From positions 1 through 36,056 of the forward strand of contig JAILOQ010000103.1 of the NCBI GenBank assembly GCA_024690725.1: a DNA stretch of 36,056 bases, written 5' to 3'. Within the stretch, counting starts at the first letter, position 1; the number at the start of each line of letters is the position of its first letter. The stretch comes from Lachnospiraceae bacterium. GTDB taxonomy: Bacteria > Bacillota > Clostridia > Lachnospirales > Lachnospiraceae. This document shows positions 18,292 to 27,177 of the stretch, piece after piece. The notes beneath the pieces were generated by a model, which was not told where the DNA came from, made no database searches, and saw only the letters and a list, made by a program, of their open reading frames with translations. The translations under genes and the position numbers were made by a program.

Positions 18292-19177
18292 GATCCTGCT
18301 GATCGGCGGTTCCTATTTTTTGGGCCGCGCATTTACGATCCTGCATATGGAAACGCATGCGCTCACACTTTTAAACCGCGGAAACAATCCGGTGAACAGT
18401 CCGCTCGTTCGGGAGTTTCACATGGACCGGCACGATACGGAAGCGTTAAAAAGGCTACCCGATGAAACATTTGATGCCGTTGTGGATTTTTGTGCCTATG
18501 AAAAGGGCGATATCGAAACGATCCTCTCGGCGCTGAAGCAAACGCCGAAGCGTTATATCATGATCAGTACGGCCGATGTTTACGAGAGAAATACCGGTCG
18601 ATACATGAAAGAAGAGGATGCGCTTGAAAGTCGCATCTTTCCGGGAGAGCAGGGTGCCTATATCGCAGGGAAGGTCGCACTGGAAAAAGAACTGAAGACG
18701 GCCGCCGAAGCATCGGGCATGTCCTATACCCTGATCCGGCCATCGATCATTTACGGGCCCGGCAATTATGCTCCGAGGGAGAATTTGTATTTTCAGTGGA
18801 TCCGTGACGAGGGCGCAGTGTATTTCGATCCCGAAGCAAACGGAGAGTTTCAGATGGTCTATGTTGCAGATGTGGCGAGAGCCATCGGCAGGTTGATCGA
18901 TGAAGATATGGAGGTTCCCATTTTAAATCTGTGCGGAGCCGAAATGCTGACGCAGGAGCGCTTCTTTGAAGCCCTGGAGGCGGCAACGCAGGTTTCGTTT
19001 GTGCGAAAGGCCTTGACGAAGGAGGAAGCCGTGGCACACGGCGTGGTATTTCCGTTTCCGCAACGGGCGGAGGAAACGCAGTATTATGATGCGAAGAAAG
19101 CGGAAGAGATGGGATTTTCCTTTGTATCATTGGAAGAAGGGTTAGCGAAGGCTTACCAAAGCTTTTTGCGAAGATAA
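18278..19177 (+). CDS. NAD-dependent epimerase/dehydratase family protein
   Basis: ILLIGGSYFLGRAFTILH (Rossmann variant), YIAGKVALEKEL (YxxxK), LIRPSIIYGPGNYAP. Start overlaps the end of the preceding gene. Confidence 0.85.
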   Translation: MKTGKILLIGGSYFLGRAFTILHMETHALTLLNRGNNPVNSPLVREFHMDRHDTEALKRLPDETFDAVVDFCAYEKGDIETILSALKQTPKRYIMISTADVYERNTGRYMKEEDALESRIFPGEQGAYIAGKVALEKELKTAAEASGMSYTLIRPSIIYGPGNYAPRENLYFQWIRDEGAVYFDPEANGEFQMVYVADVARAIGRLIDEDMEVPILNLCGAEMLTQERFFEALEAATQVSFVRKALTKEEAVAHGVVFPFPQRAEETQYYDAKKAEEMGFSFVSLEEGLAKAYQSFLRR

Positions 19178-19187
19178 GGAGAAAAAT

Positions 19188-19709
19188 GTGGAGAATACGG
19201 AAAAACGTGAACGACAATTACAGATGCTGGCGGCGCTTGTATTCTTATGGCAGGGAACGATCTGGCTGTTGCAAAGAGATGCGGTCCTTTCCGCCTATGC
19301 CATCTTTGTGGCGGTGACGCAGATCTTGTTTGCGGTATGTTTGTTTTTAAACAAAAAGAAGCTGCTGATCGTGCCGCTTCTTTTGGATGTGATATTGAGT
19401 TTTATGTTTGCCAAGCTCTTTTTGGGCTTCATTACCCGCACCGGTATGGCAGCGGGAAATGCAGACAGCCTGACGGAGTATGTTCTTTTTTCCGTTGCCG
19501 GAATCTTGCTTTTGTTGATGGTGTTTTTGGAGGAGTTTCGCGAAGGTGCACCGGATATTCTGTGGCTCATCGTGCTCGGGATCTCCGTGATCGCTTTTAT
19601 CTGTTATGTCGTGATCGATTTTAAAGGGATCGAGATCGCAGATGTTCTGCCGGTATTTACGAAGACGCTGTCTTATGCAGTGCTTGCCTACGTGCTTGCG
19701 AAGGCATGA
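19188..19709 (+). CDS. Integral membrane protein of unknown function
   Basis: GTG start after aaggag SD; about five hydrophobic helices in 173 aa. Confidence 0.65.
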   Translation: MENTEKRERQLQMLAALVFLWQGTIWLLQRDAVLSAYAIFVAVTQILFAVCLFLNKKKLLIVPLLLDVILSFMFAKLFLGFITRTGMAAGNADSLTEYVLFSVAGILLLLMVFLEEFREGAPDILWLIVLGISVIAFICYVVIDFKGIEIADVLPVFTKTLSYAVLAYVLAKA

Positions 19710-19715
19710 CCTGCA

Positions 19716-20231
19716 TCATTCCATCATGATGACACCCTGATCTCTGGCATCATCGGCCGTTACCGGAGTATGGGTCGTGTCCTTTTTTCCACTCGCATCC
19801 GTTTGTGTGATCCAGAGTGTTAACGGGTTCTTGGCGTTTCCCTTGTAAATGTAATAAATGGTCGCATTGCTTCCGTGTGCGCTTTTGATCTTTTCGCGAT
19901 AGGTAGCCGTCGTAAGATCCGGCCAGCCGACGGAAGAGCAGACTTCTGCGGCAAATTTATTCCCCGCGGGAATCATGAGGTCATCGAGTTTTTTTACTGT
20001 GCCCTGACTTGCCATGAGCTGCCTTGACAGGGAATCGTCGTTTACTTCGTTATCCATGGCGGCATAGATGATGGAACTGTGCAGGACCTGCAACATTTCC
20101 TGGTCTGCCGTGATCTTGGATTTCTCGACGTATTTTACCATGTTTGGGGCCAAAACACCGATCAGGATCGCCATGATCGCGATGACAATGATAAGTTCAA
20201 CCAAAGAAAAACCGGTATTGTTTCTTTTCAT
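19716..20231 (-). CDS. Type IV pilin-like prepilin (N-methylation domain)
   Basis: MKRNNTG|FSLVELIIVIAIMAILIGVLAPNMVKYVEKSK: class III signal peptide with Glu5. Confidence 0.92.
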   Translation of the reverse strand: MKRNNTGFSLVELIIVIAIMAILIGVLAPNMVKYVEKSKITADQEMLQVLHSSIIYAAMDNEVNDDSLSRQLMASQGTVKKLDDLMIPAGNKFAAEVCSSVGWPDLTTATYREKIKSAHGSNATIYYIYKGNAKNPLTLWITQTDASGKKDTTHTPVTADDARDQGVIMME

Positions 20232-20316
20232 AAATATCCCTCATAACACAAATGTTCCCCCGATGTGAACGATATGACTTGAGCATAGCATTATTTTAAC
20301 GGAAATACAAGAAGCC

Positions 20317-20345
20317 TTGCTATTTTAGGCACATTCAAGTACAAT
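20317..20345 (+). promoter_or_regulatory. Possible sigma-A promoter for the EAL gene
   Basis: TTGCTA (20317-20322), 17 nt, TACAAT (20340-20345). It overlaps the listed ORF start at 20344, supporting a start at 20383. Confidence 0.55.
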
Positions 20346-20382
20346 GAGGGGAAAGGGAATAGTTGACAAGGAGGTGCCGAAA

Positions 20383-22287
20383 ATGAATATAAAAATGCAG
20401 ATTTGCGGCATGATCCTTTTGATCGTTATTTTCTTTTTTTATTCCTCTGCGCGCAAGGTCCGTCTTCGAACGGGACGTGTCTTTGAGGGACTGTTTTTAA
20501 CGGTATTTTTAAGTCTTGTATTTGACATTTTATCCATTGTTTTCTTAACCTATTCGGATGTGTTGCCGGAACTGTTTGTTACGGCTGTCTGTAAGATCTA
20601 CCTGATCTCCGTGATCGCACTTTCCTATGGTGCATTTCATTATGTGATCTCCGATGTTTACAATGAGTATAAGGAATATTTTCATGTGCGACTGGGCGCC
20701 GAAATGGCGCTGGTGATCGGGTCGGTTGCGATCATCATGCTCCCGATCGAGAAGCATATCGAAGATAAAGAGAATATCTATACGGCCGGTTACAGTGTGA
20801 TCTGTACCTATCTGGTCGCAGTCACGTTTATCATTGCGACGGCTCTGTTTTTGCAGATGAAGAAAAAGAGCATTCAACGTCGCCGCTATGAAGCGGTCAT
20901 GATCTGGCTGCTTATCTGGGTGACGGCAGCAGCTGTGCAGTTTTGTGTAAATCAGGTACTGATCGTCGGTTTTGCGACGAGTATCGGCATCATGGTGATC
21001 TACTTAAAGCTGGAGAATCCGGAAGCCAATATGGATAAGGATTGGGGGCTATATAACCAGTCCGCTCTGCAGCAGTACGTGCGTCAGCTCTACAGCGATC
21101 ATAAGGATTTCGGTCTGATGTCGGTAAACTTTATGAATGCGTTCCCCTACGGTCTGACCGAAGAAGAAGAGCATGAGGCTGAGCTGGATATGGCGGAGTA
21201 TTTTAACAGCATTCCGCATACGGTTGCATTCAAGACCAACGAAGAAGAAGTTGCCGTCGTATTTTTAAATATCGAAGAGGCGGAAGAAGAAGTAAAGCGG
21301 ATCCGCAACCGATTTGAATTCGGCTGGGGGCAGGACGGTGAGGTCGTCGTGAATCCTTCCTGGATCTTCGCACCGAATGCGGCTTTCGTCAATCGAAGTG
21401 AAGACATCCTAAAACTCATGCGCTATGCAAGACAGCATGAGTCGGATTTCATGCAGAACGATATGGTCATCGTGGACGGTGACATCATGAATTATATGTA
21501 CGATGAACAGCGTGTGGAACGCATGATCATCGATGCGATCGAAAACGACAGGGTAGAGGTATTTTACCAGCCGATCTATTCGATCGCGAAAGGACGTTTT
21601 ACGGCAGCGGAAGCCCTGGTACGTATCCGGGATATGGACGATCATATCATTCCGCCGGTCATCTTTGTGGATATTGCGGAGAATAACGGAACCATAGCAC
21701 AGATCGGTGAGATCGTGTTTGAAAAGGTCTGTGCCTTTATCGAAACAATGCAACCGCAGCAATACGGACTTGATTACATTGAGGTAAACCTTTCGGTCGT
21801 ACAGTGTGCGGATCCCATGCTTGCGGATACCTTCATAAAGATCATGGAGCGGCATCACGTAGAGCCGTCACAGATCAATCTGGAGATCACGGAATCCGCG
21901 TCCTTAAAGGCAAAAGATGTGCTTTTGGATAACATGGAAAAACTGCGCAGCTACGGCGTGACCTTCTCGCTGGATGATTTCGGTACCGGACGCAGCAACT
22001 TGAATTACATTGTGGAGATGCCGGTAGACATCGTAAAATTCGATCGTCAGATGATCCTTTCCTACTTTGCGGATGAAAAAGGAAAGTACGTCATGGATGC
22101 GGCGATGCATATGATCCAGGGTATGGGACTTCCGATCGTTTCGGAGGGAATCGAGACCGAAGAGATGTACGATACAATGAAAAAGATCGGCATCAGCTAT
22201 ATTCAGGGATACTATTTTTCGAAGCCTTTGCCGGGTGCGGGATATTTGGATTATATCGCAAGGCACCATGCGGAAATGATGGGATAG
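20383..22287 (+). CDS. Membrane c-di-GMP phosphodiesterase: N-terminal TM region, degenerate GGDEF, EAL domain
   Basis: ATG 20383 preceded by aaggaggtg. EAL motifs: FYQPIYSIAKGRFTAAEALVRI, EVNLSVVQ, NLEITES, SLDDFGTGRSNLNYI, VKFDRQMI, SEGIETEE, QGYYFSKPLP. GGDEF position degenerate (TNEEEVAVVF). Confidence 0.93.
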   Translation: MNIKMQICGMILLIVIFFFYSSARKVRLRTGRVFEGLFLTVFLSLVFDILSIVFLTYSDVLPELFVTAVCKIYLISVIALSYGAFHYVISDVYNEYKEYFHVRLGAEMALVIGSVAIIMLPIEKHIEDKENIYTAGYSVICTYLVAVTFIIATALFLQMKKKSIQRRRYEAVMIWLLIWVTAAAVQFCVNQVLIVGFATSIGIMVIYLKLENPEANMDKDWGLYNQSALQQYVRQLYSDHKDFGLMSVNFMNAFPYGLTEEEEHEAELDMAEYFNSIPHTVAFKTNEEEVAVVFLNIEEAEEEVKRIRNRFEFGWGQDGEVVVNPSWIFAPNAAFVNRSEDILKLMRYARQHESDFMQNDMVIVDGDIMNYMYDEQRVERMIIDAIENDRVEVFYQPIYSIAKGRFTAAEALVRIRDMDDHIIPPVIFVDIAENNGTIAQIGEIVFEKVCAFIETMQPQQYGLDYIEVNLSVVQCADPMLADTFIKIMERHHVEPSQINLEITESASLKAKDVLLDNMEKLRSYGVTFSLDDFGTGRSNLNYIVEMPVDIVKFDRQMILSYFADEKGKYVMDAAMHMIQGMGLPIVSEGIETEEMYDTMKKIGISYIQGYYFSKPLPGAGYLDYIARHHAEMMG

Positions 22288-22289
22288 GG

Positions 22290-23330
22290 TTATCTGAAAT
22301 AGATGCGTACAGCCAGGAAAATGGCGAGATACATATGGTGTTTCATAAAGAAGAGAAACAGCTTTTCGGCCGGGGTAAGACGCGGCATACGATAGGACCT
22401 GAGTGCTCTTGCCACCTCCGGGTCGGTGCAGATATCATGCATGTCCTGTTTGTGCTCCCGATAGGGGGCACTTTTCTTTTTATAGATACCGCCTTTGATG
22501 TGCAGCACGGTAAGACACAGAAAATCGTTGGTGATCTGTGTATCGAAATCGTAGCCGTTTTTGCTTTCGCTGATGCGGCTGAGGTTTTGCTTCAGGATCT
22601 TGATCTTTTCCATGTAGCGCGGATCGTACTGCATGGTCATGGAAGCAGTGTTCATGTAATAGTGATACGGGAAATAGTCTTTTAAGATCACGACTTTTTT
22701 CGCATCGAGAAACATGCAAAGAGAGAATTGGAAATCCTCCCCGATGGAAACGGCATCGTTCATCAGAGAAAGATTTTCTTTGACCAGGTCGGTACGAACG
22801 AGCTTGGTAACACGGTTCGGGTGGAGGTGACGGCCCATAAAACTGCCGTCGTTGATGAGGACGGGGTAGACGGTCTTTTCCAGATCCGACGGGGTAAAGA
22901 CATCCGTCGGGAACTCCATCTGGTCATCCCATTCCTTGTGATCGCCGTCTTCGTAGATGTGGTGAAGGCCACAGCAGGCCACATCCGCCTGTTCTTCTTC
23001 GGCACGACGAAACAGGCGCTCATACATCTCGGGTTCGATGAAGTCGTCGCTGTCAACGTAGCCTAAGTACTTTCCGGTCGCGATCGCGCTGCCGGCCTTC
23101 CAGGCACTCGTAAGACCGCCGTTTTCCTTATGGATCACGCGGATCTTGTTGGGGTGGGATGCGGCGTAGGTATCACACATGCCGACGGAGCCGTCACTGC
23201 CGCCGTCGTCGACCAAAATGATCTCAACAGAAGGCAGGGTCTGCGCAAGCACACTGTCAACGCAGCGGGCCAGGTAACGCTCGGTATTATATACTGGAAT
23301 GACGATGGATACGTCGGGAGTCTGCTTCAT
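22290..23330 (-). CDS. Glycosyltransferase family 2
   Basis: VSIVIPVYNTERYLARCVDSVLAQTLPSVEIILVDDGGSDGS ... GYVDSDDFIEPEMYERLF. Start at M14 of the listed ORF (cggaggcgttATG). Confidence 0.94.
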   Translation of the reverse strand: MKQTPDVSIVIPVYNTERYLARCVDSVLAQTLPSVEIILVDDGGSDGSVGMCDTYAASHPNKIRVIHKENGGLTSAWKAGSAIATGKYLGYVDSDDFIEPEMYERLFRRAEEEQADVACCGLHHIYEDGDHKEWDDQMEFPTDVFTPSDLEKTVYPVLINDGSFMGRHLHPNRVTKLVRTDLVKENLSLMNDAVSIGEDFQFSLCMFLDAKKVVILKDYFPYHYYMNTASMTMQYDPRYMEKIKILKQNLSRISESKNGYDFDTQITNDFLCLTVLHIKGGIYKKKSAPYREHKQDMHDICTDPEVARALRSYRMPRLTPAEKLFLFFMKHHMYLAIFLAVRIYFR

Positions 23331-23411
23331 AACGCCTCCGGAAAGTTTGTTTTTTTGATTATACCACAAAGCCGGGGAAGTTTGTATGCTTCGCCGGGGA
23401 CGGAAAAGGGT

Positions 23412-24731
23412 ATGGATGAATTATATACACAGGAAGAATTGAATAAGCAAAACGAGATCCGGTCTTTGGCGGAAAAGACGTTGCATCTTGCGGCGGACCG
23501 AATTGTTGTGCATATGCGGTTTCTGGATCTGGCGGTAGCGGCTTTAAAGCGCGAGGCGCGTTTCGGCATGGGCGGAGCCTGTACGGACGGTTCGAAGCTG
23601 TATTACGATCCGATCTGGCTTCTTCGCCGGTACGAAAAAGAGCCCGCTTTTGTGCTCCGATTGTATCTGCACATCCTGTTTCATTGCATCTTCTTTCACA
23701 GCTATCAATATGGGAGGTTGGACAGAGAGGACTGGGATCTTGCCGCGGATCTTGCAACGGAGCATGCCGTGCTGGAACTGGAACTCGGACAGAGCGCGTT
23801 GGAGCGGGATGACAGGCTGAGGGAAATGTTTGCTTGGCTGCGTTCGGAGATGAGTAAGACGGCGCCGTTTACCGCTGAGTACATCTACCGCTATCTGCAT
23901 AATATGCCCCCGTCAAAAGAACGGCGACAACTCCTTGTGGAGCTTTCGCATTTCGATGAACACACATCCTGGAATCCGAAGGAAGAGCTTACGATCGGCG
24001 AGGAGCAGTTTAAGAAGATCGCCGAGCGCGTGAAGGCGGATCTGAAGAGCTTTTCGAAAAATAAGACCGGCGGGGAAGCGCTTTCGGAGAGCCTTGCGGA
24101 AGCGACCAAGCAAAGGTATGATTACAGAGACATCCTTTCACGGTTTGCCACGATGCATGAAAACATCGGGATCAACGAAGATGAGTTTGATTACGTGTAT
24201 TATACTTACGGTCTTGAGAAATACCATAACATGCCGCTGATCGAACCGCTGGAATACAAAGAAGAAAAGAAGGTGCGCGAGTTTGTGATCGTGATCGATA
24301 CATCGGCATCGGTAAAGGGAGCGCTGGTACAGTCGTTTTTGAAAAAGACGTACGGGATTCTGATGCAGACGGAGAACTTCTTTTCCAAGGTGAACATCCA
24401 TATCCTGATGAGCGACCGGGAGGTGCAGGAGGATGTGAAGATCACCTGCGAAGCGGACTTTCAGACCTTTTTAAAGAACGGGAAGCTGACCGGTTTCGGG
24501 GCTACGGATTTTCGGCCGGCATTTTCCTATGTGGGCGAGATGATCGCCAAGCGGGAATTCGAAAACCTGAAGGGGCTCATCTATTTTACGGACGGCTACG
24601 GGATCTATCCGGAGCGGATGCCGGAATTTGATACGATATTTGCATTTCTTTCTCATGACGAACACAGGCCGAAGGTGCCGGTGTGGGCCATCGAGGTAGT
24701 ACTTGAGGAAGAGGAATTGGAGCGGACATGA
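23412..24731 (+). CDS. VWA-like protein with N-terminal (pseudo)metallopeptidase-like domain (DUF2201-like)
   Basis: C-terminal VWA with MIDAS DTSAS (24297-24311), GFGATDFRPAF and FTDGYG. N-terminal helical domain with LYLHILFHCIFFH. Start moved to 23412; upstream ORF extension overlaps the GT gene. Confidence 0.82.
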   Translation: MDELYTQEELNKQNEIRSLAEKTLHLAADRIVVHMRFLDLAVAALKREARFGMGGACTDGSKLYYDPIWLLRRYEKEPAFVLRLYLHILFHCIFFHSYQYGRLDREDWDLAADLATEHAVLELELGQSALERDDRLREMFAWLRSEMSKTAPFTAEYIYRYLHNMPPSKERRQLLVELSHFDEHTSWNPKEELTIGEEQFKKIAERVKADLKSFSKNKTGGEALSESLAEATKQRYDYRDILSRFATMHENIGINEDEFDYVYYTYGLEKYHNMPLIEPLEYKEEKKVREFVIVIDTSASVKGALVQSFLKKTYGILMQTENFFSKVNIHILMSDREVQEDVKITCEADFQTFLKNGKLTGFGATDFRPAFSYVGEMIAKREFENLKGLIYFTDGYGIYPERMPEFDTIFAFLSHDEHRPKVPVWAIEVVLEEEELERT

Positions 24732-26224
24732 ATATAAAACAAGCCAAAGAATACATTAAGGATACGGTAACCTTATATCTGAAAAAGGATGAATTCGGAG
24801 AATACAGCATTCCCGTGGTACGGCAGCGACCGGTGTTTTTGCTGGGAGCTCCCGGTATCGGAAAGACGGCGATCATGGAGCAGATCGCGGGAGAATTGGG
24901 GATCGCGCTCGTGGCGTATTCCATGACGCATCATACCAGACAGTCCGCGCTCGGTCTTCCGTATATCGTAAAGAAGACGTATGACGGAAACGAAGTGCCG
25001 ATCACGGAATATACGATGAGCGAGATCATCGCATCCGTTTATGAGACGATGGAAAACAGCGGGATGCGTGAGGGAATCTTATTCCTGGATGAGATCAACT
25101 GCGTATCCGAAACGCTGGCCCCGTCGATGTTACAGTTTTTGCAGTATAAGACGTTTGGCCGACACAAAGTGCCGGAAGGATGGATCATTGTAACGGCCGG
25201 CAACCCCCCGGAGTACAATAAGTCCGTGCGGGAATTCGACGTTGTGACCATGGATAGGTTGAAGGTTTTGGAGGTGGAAGCCGATTACGATGCATGGAAG
25301 ATCTATGCCGGAGAGGTCGGCATGCACGGTTCCGTTCTGGGCTTTTTGGAACTGCACAAGGACTACTTCTATCACATTGAGACGACGGTACAGGGACGTC
25401 TTTACGTAACGGCCAGAGGCTGGGAGGATCTGAGCAAGATCCTTTACATGTATGAGGAAGAGCATCTTACGGTCAGCGAGGAATTGATCGGTCAGTACAT
25501 CCGTTCCGAGCAGATCGTGAAGGAATTCGGCGCCTATTACGATCTGTATCAGAAGTACAAAAAGGATTACCGTGTGGATGAGATCTTACGCGGCGAAGCG
25601 CCCGAGGAGACGGTGGAGAAGGCGAAGCTCGCACCGTTTGACGAGCGATTGTCCCTGCTCGGTCTTTTGATCGACAGCGTGATGGCCGATATCAAGGAGA
25701 TCATGGAGCAGGCGAAGGAATTGCAGGAACTCATGCCACCGCTTCGTGCCTGCAAAAACGGCGGAAAAGCGATGGAAACGCTGGATGTGCAGATCGATGC
25801 CAGACAGCAGCTGATCGCGCGGATGGATGCGGGCGGAACGCTGACGCCGGCGGAGAAAAGAAAGCATAAACGCATCCTGCACTTCATGGAAAAAGCCAAA
25901 AAGGAAATGGTGACGTTGGGGAAGACGTCACATGAGGAAGCGGCCGCACATCTGGAAAGCTGCTTTAACGAGGAAACGGTGAGATTAAAGGAGCGCACGA
26001 AAAAAGAACAGGATGTGCTCACCCATCTGTTTGATTTTGCTTCCGCCGCATTTAAGAACGGAAACGAGATGCTGATCCTTGTGACGGAACTGACGGTTAA
26101 TACCTATGCCGCACAATTCATTGCGACCTTCGGAAGCGATGCATATAAGGAGCACAGCGAGAAGATGCTGCTCGGTGAGCGACAGGACGATCTGATGGAA
26201 AAGATAAAGGAATTGAAGCTGTAA
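24728..26224 (+). CDS. MoxR-type AAA+ ATPase
   Basis: Walker A LLGAPGIGKTAIM, Walker B GILFLDEINCV, sensor 1 IIVTAGNPPEYN. ATGA overlap with the VWA gene. Confidence 0.93.
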   Translation: MNIKQAKEYIKDTVTLYLKKDEFGEYSIPVVRQRPVFLLGAPGIGKTAIMEQIAGELGIALVAYSMTHHTRQSALGLPYIVKKTYDGNEVPITEYTMSEIIASVYETMENSGMREGILFLDEINCVSETLAPSMLQFLQYKTFGRHKVPEGWIIVTAGNPPEYNKSVREFDVVTMDRLKVLEVEADYDAWKIYAGEVGMHGSVLGFLELHKDYFYHIETTVQGRLYVTARGWEDLSKILYMYEEEHLTVSEELIGQYIRSEQIVKEFGAYYDLYQKYKKDYRVDEILRGEAPEETVEKAKLAPFDERLSLLGLLIDSVMADIKEIMEQAKELQELMPPLRACKNGGKAMETLDVQIDARQQLIARMDAGGTLTPAEKRKHKRILHFMEKAKKEMVTLGKTSHEEAAAHLESCFNEETVRLKERTKKEQDVLTHLFDFASAAFKNGNEMLILVTELTVNTYAAQFIATFGSDAYKEHSEKMLLGERQDDLMEKIKELKL

Positions 26225-27133
26225 ATGGAACAGTTAAGAACCCCGGACGGGTGCAGATACGAATATGAATATACGGATAGCGGTGTGAGGATCGTTTCTT
26301 ACCACGGCCAAAAAAGTGTGTTGGAGATTCCCGATACGATCGGCGGAAAGCCTGTGACGGAGTTGTATAAAAAGGCGTTCTTTAACGCAAAGGCGCTGCG
26401 CAGGATCGTGGTCCCGGAAAGCGTCAATGTGATCGGTGACTGGGCATTCGCCCATTGCGAGGAGCTGCGCGAGATCCGTTTGGCATGCGGAGACTATGAC
26501 CTCGGAAAAGCGATCTTTCAGGAATGCGGGAAGCTCGCCTGCATCCATTTGACGGATGAGACGACGAGCGAGGAGGATCAACGCGGATTTGGTTCCTTGC
26601 TTGCGGCTGTTTGTGGTATATTAGATGCAGGATATCTGTTTGAACTGCAAAAGATCAACGATCCGGAATGGCTGAAGCTCTGGGATGCCAGACTGTTGTC
26701 GATATTGGATACGGATGATTACGAGGGATATACGAATCTGTTGCTGTGCGGGGAAGAGGACTACGGGAGCAAAGAAAACGATCCGGCGTACTTCCTGATG
26801 CAGAAGAGAAAGCGAAAGGTGCGCCTGGCTTTTCTAAGGCTTTTATATCCCAAACAGTTAGCGGATGCTAACCAGGAAAAGTTAAAGACTTATCTTTTGG
26901 AGCATACCGTGGGAGCGGAAAGCGAAGAAAGCTTTCTGGTGTTAAAAGAGGAGCACGACGAGGACAAGGAATACATCCGGTTGTTCTTTGACCTGGGATG
27001 CATTACGGAAGAGAACTTTGACCGGGCCCTGGAGATCACGGGAGAGGATCATCCGCAGCTAAAGGCATACCTTCTGCGGTACCGGGAGGAATCCTTGGGC
27101 AGACAGGATTTCTTTGCCGGACTGAAATTATAA
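26225..27133 (+). CDS. Leucine-rich repeat (BspA/LRR_5-like) protein with C-terminal helical region
   Basis: LEIPDTIGGKPVTELYKKAFFNAKALRRIVVPESVNVIGDWAFAHCEELREIRL, followed by ~180 aa of apparently helical sequence. Starts 1 nt after the MoxR stop; no signal peptide. Confidence 0.82.
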   Translation: MEQLRTPDGCRYEYEYTDSGVRIVSYHGQKSVLEIPDTIGGKPVTELYKKAFFNAKALRRIVVPESVNVIGDWAFAHCEELREIRLACGDYDLGKAIFQECGKLACIHLTDETTSEEDQRGFGSLLAAVCGILDAGYLFELQKINDPEWLKLWDARLLSILDTDDYEGYTNLLLCGEEDYGSKENDPAYFLMQKRKRKVRLAFLRLLYPKQLADANQEKLKTYLLEHTVGAESEESFLVLKEEHDEDKEYIRLFFDLGCITEENFDRALEITGEDHPQLKAYLLRYREESLGRQDFFAGLKL

Positions 27134-27177
27134 AATGCATGGGACTTGGTTGTTTAACGGAAAGGGGAAGATAAAGT

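Noticed and set aside
20232-20382. c-di-GMP (GEMM) riboswitch between the pilin and EAL genes
   Set aside because: No GEMM-like conserved core visible on either strand.
23130-23411. N-terminal extension of the VWA-like ORF
   Set aside because: Antisense to the GT2 5' end; the native start at 23412 has an SD-like site and matches the domain boundary.
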